A DNA stretch of 64,000 bases, from NCBI RefSeq assembly GCF_001431705.1, contig NZ_LJWX01000002.1, positions 434,001 to 498,000 on the forward strand. The letters run 5' to 3'. How positions within the stretch are numbered: position 1 is the first letter of the stretch; every line of letters begins with the position of its first letter. The stretch comes from Ferrovum sp. JA12. GTDB taxonomy: Bacteria; Pseudomonadota; Gammaproteobacteria; Burkholderiales; Ferrovaceae. Both the position numbers and the translations under genes were made by a program. Positions 38,396 to 48,720 of the stretch are shown piece by piece. The notes under the pieces are model-generated. The model had not been told where the DNA came from, searched no databases, and worked only from the letters and a program-made list of their open reading frames with translations.

Positions 38396-39139
38396 TTAAA
38401 GAGTTTCCTGTGACGACACAACGAGGGGTTGCCAAATATCATTAATTAACCCCTCTAGGGGTTGATATTGAATTTTATAATTCATTTTTCTTGACTCCTT
38501 TATCCAATAGCCTAGGTAGAGCCAGGGTAATTGAAGAGTGCGACATTGCTCAAGTTGCCAAAGAATATTAAATTGCCCAAGACTGCGATGCTCTAGGGTA
38601 GGGTCAAAGAAAGTATAAACAGAGGATAATCCATCCTCTAAATAATCCACTACGCTAACCATCACCACCTGCTCCTCTAGACGAAATTCAATTAACTCTG
38701 AGTGAACTGGGGAGTGAATCAAAAAATGGATATATTGTTCTTTACTATCCGGTTCACTCTCCTCCTTCGGGTGGCGTGCCTGTTGATAGGCGAGGTAGAG
38801 CTTAAAATGTGACTCATCAAAAGCGAGCTGGCGATGGTGAATAATTAAATCTTGGTTTTTTTTAACGACTCGGCGATTGATCCTGCGCCAATTAAAGTCG
38901 GCAACATTCACTCTGACCGGCACACAAGCTTGGCACAGATCACAATAGGGGCGGTAGGTAAAGCCACCACTGCGACGAAAACCGTGACGTACTAACGCGC
39001 TGTAGATCACCCTGTTAAGGGGACTATTGGGCGAGAGAACTTGAGAGCGAGCCTCATGCTGATCTAAATAACTACAAGGATAGGGGGCAGTTAAATAAAA
39101 CTGTAAAGAATCAAGGGGGAGATCGCGGGGATTGGCCAT
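38396..39139 (-). CDS. bpt: Aspartate/glutamate leucyltransferase
   Basis: Transfers Leu from Leu-tRNA onto proteins with N-terminal Asp or Glu, marking them for ClpAP (N-degron pathway). The 247-residue protein shows YPCSYLDQHEARSQVL, the YRPYCDLCQACVPVRVNV cysteine cluster and VYTFFDPTLEHRSLGQFNILWQ. The family is homologous to eukaryotic Ate1, and I name it Bpt on the bacterial form. It lies within the moaA-to-DUF1841 run, 3 bp after moeA and 1 bp before pyrD. Confidence 0.93.
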   Translation of the reverse strand: MANPRDLPLDSLQFYLTAPYPCSYLDQHEARSQVLSPNSPLNRVIYSALVRHGFRRSGGFTYRPYCDLCQACVPVRVNVADFNWRRINRRVVKKNQDLIIHHRQLAFDESHFKLYLAYQQARHPKEESEPDSKEQYIHFLIHSPVHSELIEFRLEEQVVMVSVVDYLEDGLSSVYTFFDPTLEHRSLGQFNILWQLEQCRTLQLPWLYLGYWIKESRKMNYKIQYQPLEGLINDIWQPLVVSSQETL

Positions 39140-39141
39140 GG

Positions 39142-40413
39142 TTAGAGAATACCCTGAAATAACTCAACCTCGACCCACTCTCCGTCATTGACCGAGCCAC
39201 TGTCCATGGGGAGCACAATAAAGCAATTTGCCTCAGTCATGGAGCTTAATACGCCAGAACTTTGATTGCCAGTGGTTTTTACCTGCCATTGCCCAGCGCT
39301 ATTTTGAAACACTGTGCCACGTTGAAATTCCATGCGCCCAGGTATTTTTTTGATTTGCCCTGCTAAGGGATAGCGCACCTTGGGCACGCTCTCTCTTATT
39401 TCTTGCCCGGCAAGAGAGGCTAGGGCGTGCTGCACAAACTGATAAAAGGTTACCATCACCGCCACCGGATTGCCTGGTAGTCCAAAAAAGTGACTGTTTT
39501 TTATTTTGCCATAGGCCAGGGGCCGACCGGGTTTCATGGCCAACTTCCAAAACACCACTTGACCTAACTGGGCCATGAGATTTTTAATGAAATCCGCATC
39601 ACCCACCGACACGCCACCACTACTAATAATCACATCAGCCCATAGACTCGCCTCATGAAACACTTGCTTTAAGGCTTGGGGATCATCTCGCACGACACCA
39701 AAGTCTCTTGCCTCTACCCTGAGTGAGGTTAATAACCCCTTTAGGCTGTAGCGGTTACTGTCGTATAGTTGGCCATTTTGTAAGGGCTGCCCTACGCCAA
39801 CCAGTTCATCACCTGTGGAGAAGAAGGCTACCTTAAGTGGCTCATAGACTCTAAGGTTCACCATGCCTAGAGAGGCCATGAGTCCCATGTGGGCAGGGGT
39901 GATTCGGGTGCCTCGAGGAATGGCGATGGCGCCCTCCCTGATATCCTCACCTCGTCGCCGAATATTTTGACCGGCGGTAATGCCGTGACTGGAAAAACGA
40001 ATTATCTCCTCTTCGCGCACCACCAGCTCCTGCATGACGACCGTATCGAGAGATTCTGGAATAACAGCTCCGGTCATGATGCGCACAGCGCATCCAGGGG
40101 GCACCTTGTCCTGAAAGGGATGGCCGGCAAAAACACTCCCTACCACTCGTAAGGTGACATCATGGTTGCGTAATTCGCCGCTGTGAAAAGCATAACCATC
40201 CATGGCGGAGTAATCACTGGAGGGAACACTCAGGGGAGCGATTAAATCCTCAGCGGTGATCCGTTCTAAGGAATCATAGACCGCAATCTCTTCAATGCGT
40301 CGGATGGGATTTAAATAGCGATGAATAATACTGCGGGCTTGATCCACACTCAAGGAGTTGGGATCATAGTCGTCGGTATTATTGATGGCGGGTAGAGAGG
40401 TGTTGTTAGTCAT
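39142..40413 (-). CDS. moeA: Molybdopterin molybdenumtransferase
   Basis: Inserts molybdenum into adenylylated molybdopterin. The 423-residue protein has the MoeA domains: PLSVPSSDYSAMDGYAFHSG, AVRIMTGAVIPESLDTVVMQE, the MoCF-binding core VAFFSTGDELVGVG and IISSGGVSVGDADFIK, and a C-terminal beta domain. It starts 8 bp inside mobA. No molybdoenzyme structural gene is seen in the window. Confidence 0.96.
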   Translation of the reverse strand: MTNNTSLPAINNTDDYDPNSLSVDQARSIIHRYLNPIRRIEEIAVYDSLERITAEDLIAPLSVPSSDYSAMDGYAFHSGELRNHDVTLRVVGSVFAGHPFQDKVPPGCAVRIMTGAVIPESLDTVVMQELVVREEEIIRFSSHGITAGQNIRRRGEDIREGAIAIPRGTRITPAHMGLMASLGMVNLRVYEPLKVAFFSTGDELVGVGQPLQNGQLYDSNRYSLKGLLTSLRVEARDFGVVRDDPQALKQVFHEASLWADVIISSGGVSVGDADFIKNLMAQLGQVVFWKLAMKPGRPLAYGKIKNSHFFGLPGNPVAVMVTFYQFVQHALASLAGQEIRESVPKVRYPLAGQIKKIPGRMEFQRGTVFQNSAGQWQVKTTGNQSSGVLSSMTEANCFIVLPMDSGSVNDGEWVEVELFQGIL

Positions 40414-40978
40414 GGCTATACTGCTCTAATTGGGCTTGGGTGTTAAGATTGATAAAAAACTCATTATGATCAAAAAATACTTCACTGTAAGAATGCTTGT
40501 GTAACCAAGCGATTAATTTTTTGTGACCCGCGTTTAAGCTTGCTAAGAGATCGTCATGGAGTTCTTTGTTGAGTAGACAAAACACGGGTTGCGGACCCTC
40601 AGCGCTGACCACATAGGCGCATTGACTCTGTTGCGCTATCAAGGTTTCAAACAACCGCTCAATGAGGTTCAAGGGGATAAAAGGAGAGTCGCAAGGCACA
40701 AAGGCTACCCAAGGTGTAGTAGCCATTGCCAACCCCCTCTCTATACCAGCTAAGGGTCCTGAGTAGAGATCAACTTCATCCTCAACAACTGGGTAACCCC
40801 ATGCCCGGTAGCGCTCTAGATTGCGGTTAGCGTTAATGATAATTTGCTGCACCTGGGGCTTTAATCTATCCAATACATGAGCGATGAGGGGACGCTCTTG
40901 AAACAGCACTAAACCCTTATCCTCCCCACTCATTCTTGAGCCTTGTCCACCCGAGAGAACGCAACCTGTTATGTTCAT
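40406..40978 (-). CDS. mobA: Molybdenum cofactor guanylyltransferase
   Basis: Attaches GMP to molybdopterin, making the bis-MGD form used by DMSO-reductase-type enzymes. The 190-residue protein has the nucleotidyltransferase start GCVLSGGQGSRMSGEDKGL and the FVPCDSPFIPL metal-binding Asp, plus AEGPQPVFCLLNKEL. It lies 3 bp after moaA and overlaps moeA by 8 bp. Its presence implies at least one bis-MGD enzyme elsewhere. Confidence 0.95.
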   Translation of the reverse strand: MNITGCVLSGGQGSRMSGEDKGLVLFQERPLIAHVLDRLKPQVQQIIINANRNLERYRAWGYPVVEDEVDLYSGPLAGIERGLAMATTPWVAFVPCDSPFIPLNLIERLFETLIAQQSQCAYVVSAEGPQPVFCLLNKELHDDLLASLNAGHKKLIAWLHKHSYSEVFFDHNEFFINLNTQAQLEQYSHD

Positions 40979-40981
40979 ACT

Positions 40982-42007
40982 CTAGCCACCAATGTAGGAC
41001 ATTTCAATTTTTTTCTTTTCTCCGCTAGCGATTTGCCTGAGCTCGGAATAGCGATCGGATCGTTTTTGCCACAAAGCAATAATCATCGTTGACAGAGCCT
41101 GATCACTCGCCCCACTGCGGAGTTGTTGGCGCAGATCAAAGCCTGTGGTAGCAAACAAACAGCTATAGAGTTTACCGTCCGTAGACAAACGAATTCTGGT
41201 GCAATCGCCACAGAAGGGTTGGGTGACCGAGGTGATGAACCCCACTTTGCCGCTGTCATCCTCATAGCGATAACTTTTTGCCACTTCTCCAGGATAGCTT
41301 TGCTCCCCATCTTTAAGGGGAAACATGCGCTCTATGGTCTCCTTCATCTCTTTTGCAGGAACCACTTCTTTGGCGTGCCAGTTGTTGGTGGAACCCACGT
41401 CCATGTATTCAATAAAACGTACCGTGATGGCGGTGCCTTTGAAATAGCGCGTTAAATCTTCTAGCGCATGATCGTTAACGCCACGTTTAATCACACAATT
41501 CACTTTAATGTTCTCAAAACCCACCCTATGAGCCTCTTCAATGCCCTGAAGCACATCTTCCACATCAAAGTCAGCGTCACTCATTAATTGAAAAGTGGCG
41601 TTATCGAGCGCATCAAGGCTGACGGTCAGCCGATTGAGCCCCGCTTCCTTTAAGGCATAGGCTTTTTTGGCGAGCAATGATGCATTAGTAGTGAGAGCGG
41701 TTTCCACGTTAGGTAACAGAGATAATTGACTAATCAGTTGTTCGAGGTTTTTTCTGAGTAAAGGTTCTCCACCGGTTAAGCGGATTTTTCTAACACCCAA
41801 CGTGCTAAACACTTGACCGACGCGGGCAATCTCCTCAAAGCTCAGAATGTCAGGGCGCGGAAGGTAGGGGTAATTTTGACCAAATACGGCGCGCGGCATA
41901 CAGTAGCTACAACGAAAATTACAGCGGTCGGTTACTGAAATACGCAGATCTCTTAGGGGCCGCTCTAATTGGTCCACTAATTTAAAGGCTAAACGGTTAT
42001 CATTCAT
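40982..42007 (-). CDS. moaA: GTP 3',8-cyclase
   Basis: The radical-SAM enzyme that begins molybdopterin synthesis. The N-terminal cluster motif CNFRCSYC (C-x3-C-x2-C) is near residues 28-35 within LRISVTDRCNFRCSYCMPRA. The C-terminal auxiliary 4Fe-4S ligands are in FCGDCTRIRLSTDGKLYSC. The protein ends in the conserved Gly-Gly tail (SYIGG). It is the first gene of the eight-gene minus-strand run, and divergent from the acyl-CoA synthetase at 42073. Confidence 0.97.
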   Translation of the reverse strand: MNDNRLAFKLVDQLERPLRDLRISVTDRCNFRCSYCMPRAVFGQNYPYLPRPDILSFEEIARVGQVFSTLGVRKIRLTGGEPLLRKNLEQLISQLSLLPNVETALTTNASLLAKKAYALKEAGLNRLTVSLDALDNATFQLMSDADFDVEDVLQGIEEAHRVGFENIKVNCVIKRGVNDHALEDLTRYFKGTAITVRFIEYMDVGSTNNWHAKEVVPAKEMKETIERMFPLKDGEQSYPGEVAKSYRYEDDSGKVGFITSVTQPFCGDCTRIRLSTDGKLYSCLFATTGFDLRQQLRSGASDQALSTMIIALWQKRSDRYSELRQIASGEKKKIEMSYIGG

Positions 42008-42072
42008 AGTTTACTATTATAACCTCTGATGATGCTTTATTCATTTGATTTGTTGGTTTTAGGAGCCCTTTC

Positions 42073-43698
42073 ATGTTTGGCCTGATGATGCATTCACCCC
42101 TATTAATCAGTTCGTTAATTGAGCACGCAGCCAAACACCACGCTGATACACCTATTGTGTCCAAGGAAGCGGATGGCACGATGTATCGCAGCAATTGGCG
42201 GGAAGTACACGAGCGTAGCCAATTATTAGCCAGAGCCTTAATCAAGCACGGGATACAACCAGGCGATAGAGTAGCCACCTTAGCCTGGAATACCCATCGC
42301 CATGTTGAGGCCTACTATGCCATCTCAGGCATAGGAGCAATATGTCATACCATTAACCCCAGACTCTTTAAGGAACAAATTAGTTTAATTATCAACCACG
42401 CCGAGGATAAACTGATTTTCATTGAAAAGCAGTTTATGCCGCTGATGGAGGAGTTAAAGCTCAATAACGAAGCCCTTAGCCTCGTGGTGATGGATCAGGA
42501 TAGCTCTGTTTTATCAAGTCGCTATAACACCTTAAATTATGAACAATTACTGAAGGCCGTGGAGCCTGGTGCTTGGTCATGGCCACAGCTAAAAGAGAAT
42601 GATGCCTCCAGTTTGTGCTATACCTCAGGCACCACTGGTATGCCAAAGGGCGTGTTGTATTCCCATCGCTCCACGGTGCTGCATGCCTTTGCCGTGGCGT
42701 TGCCTGATTCTTTAGGGTTGTCAGCGCGCGATAGCGTATTACCCGTGGTGCCTCTTTTTCATGCCAACGCATGGGGGATACCCTATGCTGCTGCCATGGT
42801 GGGCGCTAAACTGGTGTTGCCAGGACATGAGTTAGGAGGAGCTCATTTAGCTACGCTGTTAAAGCAAGAGGAGGTCACTGTCACCGCGGGAGTACCCACA
42901 GTGTGGCAGGGGTTAATCAATCACTTGCAGCACACTCAGGAGAGCCTATCCCATTTAGAGCGCCTCGGTGTGGGTGGTGCACAATGCCCATTACCCATTA
43001 TTCAATTTTTTGAACAAAGAGGGGTACGTGTTATGCCAGGTTGGGGCATGACAGAAACGAGCCCTGTGGTCACCTTGATGCAACCTAAATATTCTCAACA
43101 CCAGATGAGTGATGAAGAGAGACTACAATGGTTAACCAAATCAGGGCGGATTCTCTATGGCGCGGACATGAAGATAGTCGATGAGGGAGGCCAAGAGTTG
43201 CCTCAGGATGGCAAGGCGGTGGGTGAGCTGTATGTACGGGGGCATTGGGTGTGTCAGGCTTACTATCAGAACGATCAGTCACCTCTTAAAGCGGGATGGC
43301 TCGCTACCGGTGACATGGCCACCATTGATCAGGCTGGGTTTATGCAGATCACTGACCGTGCTAAGGATATGATTAAAAGTGGCGGAGAATGGATAAGCTC
43401 CCTCACTCTGGAGCAAATCGCCTCCACTTTTAATGGTGTGGCCGAGGCGGCAGTGATCGCTGCTCAGCATGAGTATTGGGGAGAGCGCCCCTTGCTCTTT
43501 ATTGTGCCGCAGGCGGGGGTGGACATTGATACCGAGCAGCTCCTGAATCATCTTCAACAGCATGTCGCTAAATGGTGGGTTCCCGATCGAGTATTGATGG
43601 TGAAGGAACTGCCCCATACGGCCACTGGCAAACTAAATAAATTAAGCTTACGCAAGACATGGGGGGATGAACTTAAAAAAAATCCCCTTAATTCTTAG
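42073..43698 (+). CDS. AlkK-type acyl-CoA synthetase
   Basis: The second adenylate-forming ligase of the window, 541 residues. The P-loop CYTSGTTGMPKGVLYSHRS, GWGMTETSPVV, GWLATGDMATI and PHTATGKLNKLSLR are all intact. It resembles the medium/long-chain AlkK group (MMHSPLLISSLIEHAAKHH and VPLFHANAWGIPYA are typical) and differs from the paralogue at 2458. An AGGAG lies 9 bp before the ATG. It precedes the decarboxylase by 37 bp, though a promoter-like ttctataat lies between. Confidence 0.88.
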   Translation: MFGLMMHSPLLISSLIEHAAKHHADTPIVSKEADGTMYRSNWREVHERSQLLARALIKHGIQPGDRVATLAWNTHRHVEAYYAISGIGAICHTINPRLFKEQISLIINHAEDKLIFIEKQFMPLMEELKLNNEALSLVVMDQDSSVLSSRYNTLNYEQLLKAVEPGAWSWPQLKENDASSLCYTSGTTGMPKGVLYSHRSTVLHAFAVALPDSLGLSARDSVLPVVPLFHANAWGIPYAAAMVGAKLVLPGHELGGAHLATLLKQEEVTVTAGVPTVWQGLINHLQHTQESLSHLERLGVGGAQCPLPIIQFFEQRGVRVMPGWGMTETSPVVTLMQPKYSQHQMSDEERLQWLTKSGRILYGADMKIVDEGGQELPQDGKAVGELYVRGHWVCQAYYQNDQSPLKAGWLATGDMATIDQAGFMQITDRAKDMIKSGGEWISSLTLEQIASTFNGVAEAAVIAAQHEYWGERPLLFIVPQAGVDIDTEQLLNHLQQHVAKWWVPDRVLMVKELPHTATGKLNKLSLRKTWGDELKKNPLNS

Positions 43699-43735
43699 TG
43701 GCGTTCTATAATCCGGCCTTAATTAGGGAGAAACT

Positions 43736-45988
43736 ATGAAATTCCGTTTTCCGGTGGTAATCATTGATGAGGATTTTCGGTCTGAGAACGCCAGTGGTTT
43801 TGGTGTGCGAGCCTTAGCCGATGCCATACAAAACGAAGGGTTGGAAGTACTTGGAGTGACGAGTTTTGGTGACATGACCTCCTTCGCCCAACAGCAAAGC
43901 CGGGCCTCTAGTTTTATTTTATCTATCGATGATGAAGAGTTCGGTGCGGGCTCAGCTGGGGAAATGGAATCGGCTCTAAAACATCTGCGTGCCTTTGTCC
44001 AAGAGGTACGTTGGCGTAATGCGGATATCCCTATCTTTTTATATGGTGAAACGCGAACCTCACGCCATATCCCCAATGATGTATTAAAGGAATTACATGG
44101 TTTTATTCATATGTTTGAGGACACACCTGAGTTTGTGGCCAAACATATTGTGAGAGAAGCCCGGGTTTATTTAGATTCTCTAGCGCCTCCCTTTTTTAGA
44201 GCACTCACTCACTACGCTTCAGATGGGTCATATTCTTGGCATTGTCCTGGTCATTCAGGTGGCGTGGCATTCTTGAAAAGTCCAGTGGGGCAAATGTTCC
44301 ATCAGTTCTTTGGCGAGAATATGCTGCGTGCTGATGTGTGTAATGCGGTGGATGAATTAGGACAATTATTGGATCACACGGGGCCTGTTGCCGCCTCAGA
44401 GCGAAATGCTGCCCGTATTTTTAATGCCGATCATTTGTTCTTTGTGACCAATGGTACTTCCACCTCGAATAAGATTGTCTGGCATTCAACGGTGGCACCG
44501 GGGGATGTGGTGGTGGTGGATAGAAACTGCCACAAGTCAGTATTGCATGCCATTATGATGACTGGCGCGGTGCCGGTGTTTTTAATGCCCACTCGGAATC
44601 ACTATGGCATTATTGGTCCTATTCCTTTATCTGAATTTACGCCTGAGAATATCCAGAAGAAAATTGCTGCTAACCCCTTTGCTAAACAAAATAGCGCGCC
44701 CCCGCGTGTGCTCACCATTACCCAAAGCACCTATGATGGGATTATTTATAATGTAGAAACTATTAAAACCATGTTAGATGGCCGCATTGATACACTACAT
44801 TTTGATGAAGCCTGGTTGCCGCACGCCTCCTTCAGTGATTTTTATAAAAATATGCATGCTATTGGTCGCGATCGGTTGCCCTGTGAGCATTCAATGGTCA
44901 TGTCAACCCAGTCTACCCACAAACTCTTGGCAGGATTAAGTCAAGCCTCCCAAATTTTAGTGCAGGACTCGCAAACGAGAAAGCTCGACCGTGACACCTT
45001 TAACGAGGCTTATTTGATGCACACCTCAACGAGCCCGCAATACGCCATTATTGCCTCCTGCGATGTGGCTGCGGCGATGATGGAGCCTCCCGGGGGAACC
45101 TCCCTCGTTGAGGAGTCCATTAAGGAAGCCTTAGATTTTAGGCGTGCCATGCGTAAAGTGGATGAAGAATGGGGAGCGGATTGGTGGTTTAAAGTGTGGG
45201 GACCTGAGCATTTCGCCGAAGAGGGGATTGGTAGCCAAGAGGATTGGTTGCTGAAACCCAATGACCGTTGGCATGGTTTTGGTGACCTCGCAGAGGGCTT
45301 TAATATGCTGGACCCCATTAAAGCCACCGTGATCACTCCAGGACTTGATGTGGGAGGAGATTTCCATGAGATAGGTATTCCCGCTGCGGTGGTCACTAAG
45401 TATTTGGCAGAGCATGGTGTGGTAGTTGAAAAAACAGGTCTGTATTCATTTTTTATTATGTTCACTATCGGTATTACTAAGGGGCGCTGGAACACCATGG
45501 TAACGGAGTTGCAACAATTTAAAGATGATTATGACCGTAACCAGCCCCTATGGCGCGTACTACCTGAGTTTGTAGCCAAATATCCCCGTTATGAGAAATG
45601 GGGGTTGAAAGAGCTGTGCGATAAAATTCATGAGGTCTATCGCGATAATGATGTGGCTCGCTTAACCACCGAGATGTATTTGTCAGACATGGTACCGGCC
45701 ATGAAGCCTGCCGACGCTTTTGCTAAAATGGCCCATCGAGAAATTGAGCGAGTACCCTTGGATCACCTGGAAGACCGGATCACGGCAGTATTGTTAACTC
45801 CTTACCCTCCCGGTATTCCGTTACTGATTCCAGGGGAGCGCTTTAATGCCACCATTGTGCGTTATTTAAAGTTCGCTCACGCCTTTAATGAACGCTTCCC
45901 AGGCTTTGAAACCGACGTTCATGGTTTATCAAAAGTGGTGGTGGATGGGGTGGCTCGTTTCTATGTTGATTGCGTGAAACAAGATTAA
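43736..45988 (+). CDS. Arg/Lys/Orn decarboxylase (PLP, fold I)
   Basis: A 750-residue basic amino acid decarboxylase of the inducible E. coli AdiA/LdcC/SpeF superfamily. An N-terminal response-regulator-like wing (about 1-135) precedes the PLP core: SYSWHCPGHSGGVAFL, FVTNGTSTSNKIVWH, DRNCHKSVLHAIM, HFDEAWLPHASF and the PLP lysine in STQSTHKLLAG, followed by LLTPYPPGIPLLIPGE. The exact substrate (Arg, Lys or Orn) cannot be chosen from motifs alone. Such enzymes serve acid resistance or polyamine synthesis. No antiporter gene is adjacent. Confidence 0.9.
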   Translation: MKFRFPVVIIDEDFRSENASGFGVRALADAIQNEGLEVLGVTSFGDMTSFAQQQSRASSFILSIDDEEFGAGSAGEMESALKHLRAFVQEVRWRNADIPIFLYGETRTSRHIPNDVLKELHGFIHMFEDTPEFVAKHIVREARVYLDSLAPPFFRALTHYASDGSYSWHCPGHSGGVAFLKSPVGQMFHQFFGENMLRADVCNAVDELGQLLDHTGPVAASERNAARIFNADHLFFVTNGTSTSNKIVWHSTVAPGDVVVVDRNCHKSVLHAIMMTGAVPVFLMPTRNHYGIIGPIPLSEFTPENIQKKIAANPFAKQNSAPPRVLTITQSTYDGIIYNVETIKTMLDGRIDTLHFDEAWLPHASFSDFYKNMHAIGRDRLPCEHSMVMSTQSTHKLLAGLSQASQILVQDSQTRKLDRDTFNEAYLMHTSTSPQYAIIASCDVAAAMMEPPGGTSLVEESIKEALDFRRAMRKVDEEWGADWWFKVWGPEHFAEEGIGSQEDWLLKPNDRWHGFGDLAEGFNMLDPIKATVITPGLDVGGDFHEIGIPAAVVTKYLAEHGVVVEKTGLYSFFIMFTIGITKGRWNTMVTELQQFKDDYDRNQPLWRVLPEFVAKYPRYEKWGLKELCDKIHEVYRDNDVARLTTEMYLSDMVPAMKPADAFAKMAHREIERVPLDHLEDRITAVLLTPYPPGIPLLIPGERFNATIVRYLKFAHAFNERFPGFETDVHGLSKVVVDGVARFYVDCVKQD

Positions 45989-46011
45989 CAGATAGAATCT
46001 ATGGTTTTATT

Positions 46012-46088
46012 AGGCGCGTAGCTCAGCTGGTTAGAGCACCACCTTGACATGGTGGGGGTCGTTGGTTCGAGTCCAATCGCGCCTACCA
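46012..46088 (+). tRNA. tRNA-Val(GAC)
   Basis: A 77-nt cloverleaf: aggcgcg/cgcgcct acceptor, anticodon loop ttgacat (GAC), T loop ggttcga, encoded CCA. It lies 23 bp after the decarboxylase and directly before thrS, the standard position in betaproteobacteria. Confidence 0.97.
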
Positions 46089-46108
46089 ATCTTTTCAGAC
46101 ATGAAACA

Positions 46109-48022
46109 GTGATAAATATTCATTTACCAGATGGTTCCGTACGCTCCTTTGAGCACTCAGTGACGGTGGCTCAGGTGGCCTCTAACATTGGCTCTGGCCT
46201 CGCTCGAGCGGCGCTTGCTGGTCGTGTGGATGGTCGCTTGGTTGATTTGTCGCACACCATTGATCACGATGTGCAGCTTGCTATTGTCACGGACAAAGAT
46301 CCCGAAAGTTTAGAGATTATCCGTCATTCCACAGCCCATTTATTAGCCCATGCCGTTAAAGAATTATTTCCTGAAGCGCAGGTGACAATTGGTCCTGTTA
46401 TTGAAAATGGTTTTTTCTATGATTTCTCCTACCAAAGAGCTTTTACCACTGAGGATCTTGAGTTAATTGAACAGCGTATGGCAATCCTGGCTAACCAGGA
46501 TTTTAAGATTCAGCGCGAAGAGATGGAACGTGATGCGGCCATCAATTATTTCAAAGGATTGGGGGAAGCCTACAAGGCTGAAATCATCACCAGTATTCCT
46601 TCCACTGAAACTTTATCGCTGTATCGGCAAGGTGGATTTGTGGATTTGTGTCGTGGTCCCCATGTGCCCTCAACGAGTAAATTAAAAGTCTTTAAACTCA
46701 CTCACGTGGCTGGTGCCTATTGGCGTGGGGATTCTAAGAATGAAATGCTCACCCGCGTTTATGGCACCGCCTGGACTAAAAAAGAAGATCTTGAGGCTTA
46801 TCTTTTTAGAATTGCAGAGGCGGAAAAAAGAGATCATCGTCGTTTAGGTAAGCAGCTGGATTTGTTTCATATTCAGGATGAAGCCCCGGGGATGGTATTT
46901 TGGCATCCTAAGGGGTGGGCTCTCTGGCAGGCGGTAGAGCAATATATGCGTCAGGTATACCGTAACAACGGTTACCAAGAAATTCGTTGCCCCCAAATTC
47001 TTGACCGAACCCTATGGGAGAAATCTGGTCACTGGGAAAACTTTCAGAAGAATATGTTCACCACGGAGTCTGAGGCACGGGATTTTGCCATTAAACCCAT
47101 GAATTGCCCAGGTCATGTGCAAGTATTTAATCAAGGGTTAAGAAGTTACCGGGAATTGCCCCTACGTTATGGAGAGTTTGGCTCCTGTCACCGTAACGAA
47201 CCTTCTGGTTCATTACATGGGGTGATGCGGGTGCGCGCTTTCACCCAGGATGATGGCCATATTTTTTGTACTGAGGAACAAATTCAAGCGGAAGTGTTGG
47301 CTTTTATTAAGTTACTACAGAGGGTATATCAAGACTTTGGTTTTGATGATATACAATATAAATTGGCTACTCGACCCGCCCAGCGAGTGGGCTCTGATGC
47401 CATTTGGGATAAAGCCGAGAGCGCTCTAGAAAACGCTCTGCAGAGTACGGGAGTTCACTTCGAGCGGTTGCCTGGGGAGGGGGCTTTTTATGGTCCTAAA
47501 ATCGAGTTTCATTTGCGCGACAGTATTGGTAGAACCTGGCAGTGTGGCACCATTCAGGCAGACTTTTCTATGCCCGGGCGCCTTGGTGCTGAGTATGTGG
47601 CAGAAGATAACTCCAAACAAGTACCCGTCATGTTGCACCGTGCTGTTTTAGGATCCCTTGAGAGATTTATTGGTATTTTGATTGAGCATTACGCCGGAGC
47701 GATGCCTCTGTGGCTGTCGCCCGTTCAGGTGGTGGTGGCGACTATTACTTCAAATCAGGCTTTGTATGCGGAAGAATTGGTTAACACCTTGAAAGAAAAA
47801 GGCTTCAGGGCCATCGCAGACTTGCGTAATGAGAAAATAAACTATAAAATACGAGCCCATAGTATGGATAAGGTTCCTTACCAAATTATTGTTGGTGACA
47901 AGGAGATGGCGTCGCAGACAGTATCTGTGAGGGGTCGCGCTGACAAAGACTTGGGAATTATGACGCAAGAGGCTTTATTGGCGCTACTGCAGCAAGAATC
48001 CCTGTTCGTGAAGACCTTTTAG
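46109..48022 (+). CDS. thrS: Threonyl-tRNA synthetase
   Basis: Charges tRNA-Thr, with editing. The open frame runs back into tRNA-Val, so I start at GTG 46109 ([18 protein letters not shown]), giving 637 residues. The order is TGS domain, editing domain with [16 protein letters not shown] and [12 protein letters not shown], the class II core [25 protein letters not shown], and the anticodon-binding C-terminus. It heads the thrS-infC-rpmI-rplT-pheS-pheT-ihfA cluster. Confidence 0.97.
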   Translation: MINIHLPDGSVRSFEHSVTVAQVASNIGSGLARAALAGRVDGRLVDLSHTIDHDVQLAIVTDKDPESLEIIRHSTAHLLAHAVKELFPEAQVTIGPVIENGFFYDFSYQRAFTTEDLELIEQRMAILANQDFKIQREEMERDAAINYFKGLGEAYKAEIITSIPSTETLSLYRQGGFVDLCRGPHVPSTSKLKVFKLTHVAGAYWRGDSKNEMLTRVYGTAWTKKEDLEAYLFRIAEAEKRDHRRLGKQLDLFHIQDEAPGMVFWHPKGWALWQAVEQYMRQVYRNNGYQEIRCPQILDRTLWEKSGHWENFQKNMFTTESEARDFAIKPMNCPGHVQVFNQGLRSYRELPLRYGEFGSCHRNEPSGSLHGVMRVRAFTQDDGHIFCTEEQIQAEVLAFIKLLQRVYQDFGFDDIQYKLATRPAQRVGSDAIWDKAESALENALQSTGVHFERLPGEGAFYGPKIEFHLRDSIGRTWQCGTIQADFSMPGRLGAEYVAEDNSKQVPVMLHRAVLGSLERFIGILIEHYAGAMPLWLSPVQVVVATITSNQALYAEELVNTLKEKGFRAIADLRNEKINYKIRAHSMDKVPYQIIVGDKEMASQTVSVRGRADKDLGIMTQEALLALLQQESLFVKTF

Positions 48023-48077
48023 TGTTGCACACCCTTTGAGTGGGCAACGTGATTGTTTTTTTTAGGAGAGTTTGACC

Positions 48078-48671
48078 ATCATTCAATCTAAAGAATTAAG
48101 GATTAACAGCGAAATTAGTCTCGCTGAGGTAAGGCTTGTTGGAATAGAAGGTGAGCAGTTAGGGATTGTAAAAATAGCTGAGGCCTTACGCCTGGCTGAA
48201 GAGGCAACCGTTGATTTGGTTGAAATTGCTCCTAACGCTGCTCCTCCCGTGTGTCGGTTGATGGATTACGGTAAGTATAAATATCGTGAAAGCAAACGAC
48301 TACATGAAGCAAAAGTAAAGCAAAAACAAATTCAGGTAAAGGAAATTAAATTTCGTCCTGGTACCGATGATGGCGATTATGCTATTAAGGTCAGAAACTT
48401 AATTCGTTTTTTGAGCGAAGGCGATAAAACCAAAGTGACTTTACGTTTTAGAGGACGTGAAATGAGTCACCAAGAATTGGGCTTTAATCTTCTAAAGCGG
48501 GTAGAGGCCGATTTGTCTGCCCACGGAGTGGTGGAACAGTTTCCTAAAATGGAAGGACGACAAATGGTGATGGTCCTCGCGCCCAAGAAAAAAGAATTGC
48601 TTAAAGAAGCTAAGGCTCCTAAGCCCAAGGACACCCCTACTGAATCAACCCAAAGCGGTGGTTCGGTTTAG
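48078..48671 (+). CDS. infC: Translation initiation factor IF-3
   Basis: Prevents 50S joining and proofreads the start codon. [44 protein letters not shown] and the C-terminal [14 protein letters not shown] and [14 protein letters not shown] are intact. No ATG is available: the frame opens with TTG 48072, ATC 48078, ATT 48081. The AGGAG at 48064-48068 is too close to the TTG but well placed for the ATC (9 bp) or ATT (12 bp). I choose ATC. Rare AUU/AUC-type starts are the known basis of IF-3 autoregulation. The tail after residue 170 is Lys/Pro-rich and longer than in E. coli. Confidence 0.93.
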   Translation: MIQSKELRINSEISLAEVRLVGIEGEQLGIVKIAEALRLAEEATVDLVEIAPNAAPPVCRLMDYGKYKYRESKRLHEAKVKQKQIQVKEIKFRPGTDDGDYAIKVRNLIRFLSEGDKTKVTLRFRGREMSHQELGFNLLKRVEADLSAHGVVEQFPKMEGRQMVMVLAPKKKELLKEAKAPKPKDTPTESTQSGGSV

Positions 48672-48720
48672 TATCAAGTTGTAGGAAAGTTGTACATAAG
48701 GCCGTTCTAGGTTAACAAGT

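Noticed and set aside
46049-46108. Upstream ATG giving thrS 20 extra residues
   Set aside because: That extension is translated tRNA-Val sequence; GTG 46109 restores the family N-terminus.
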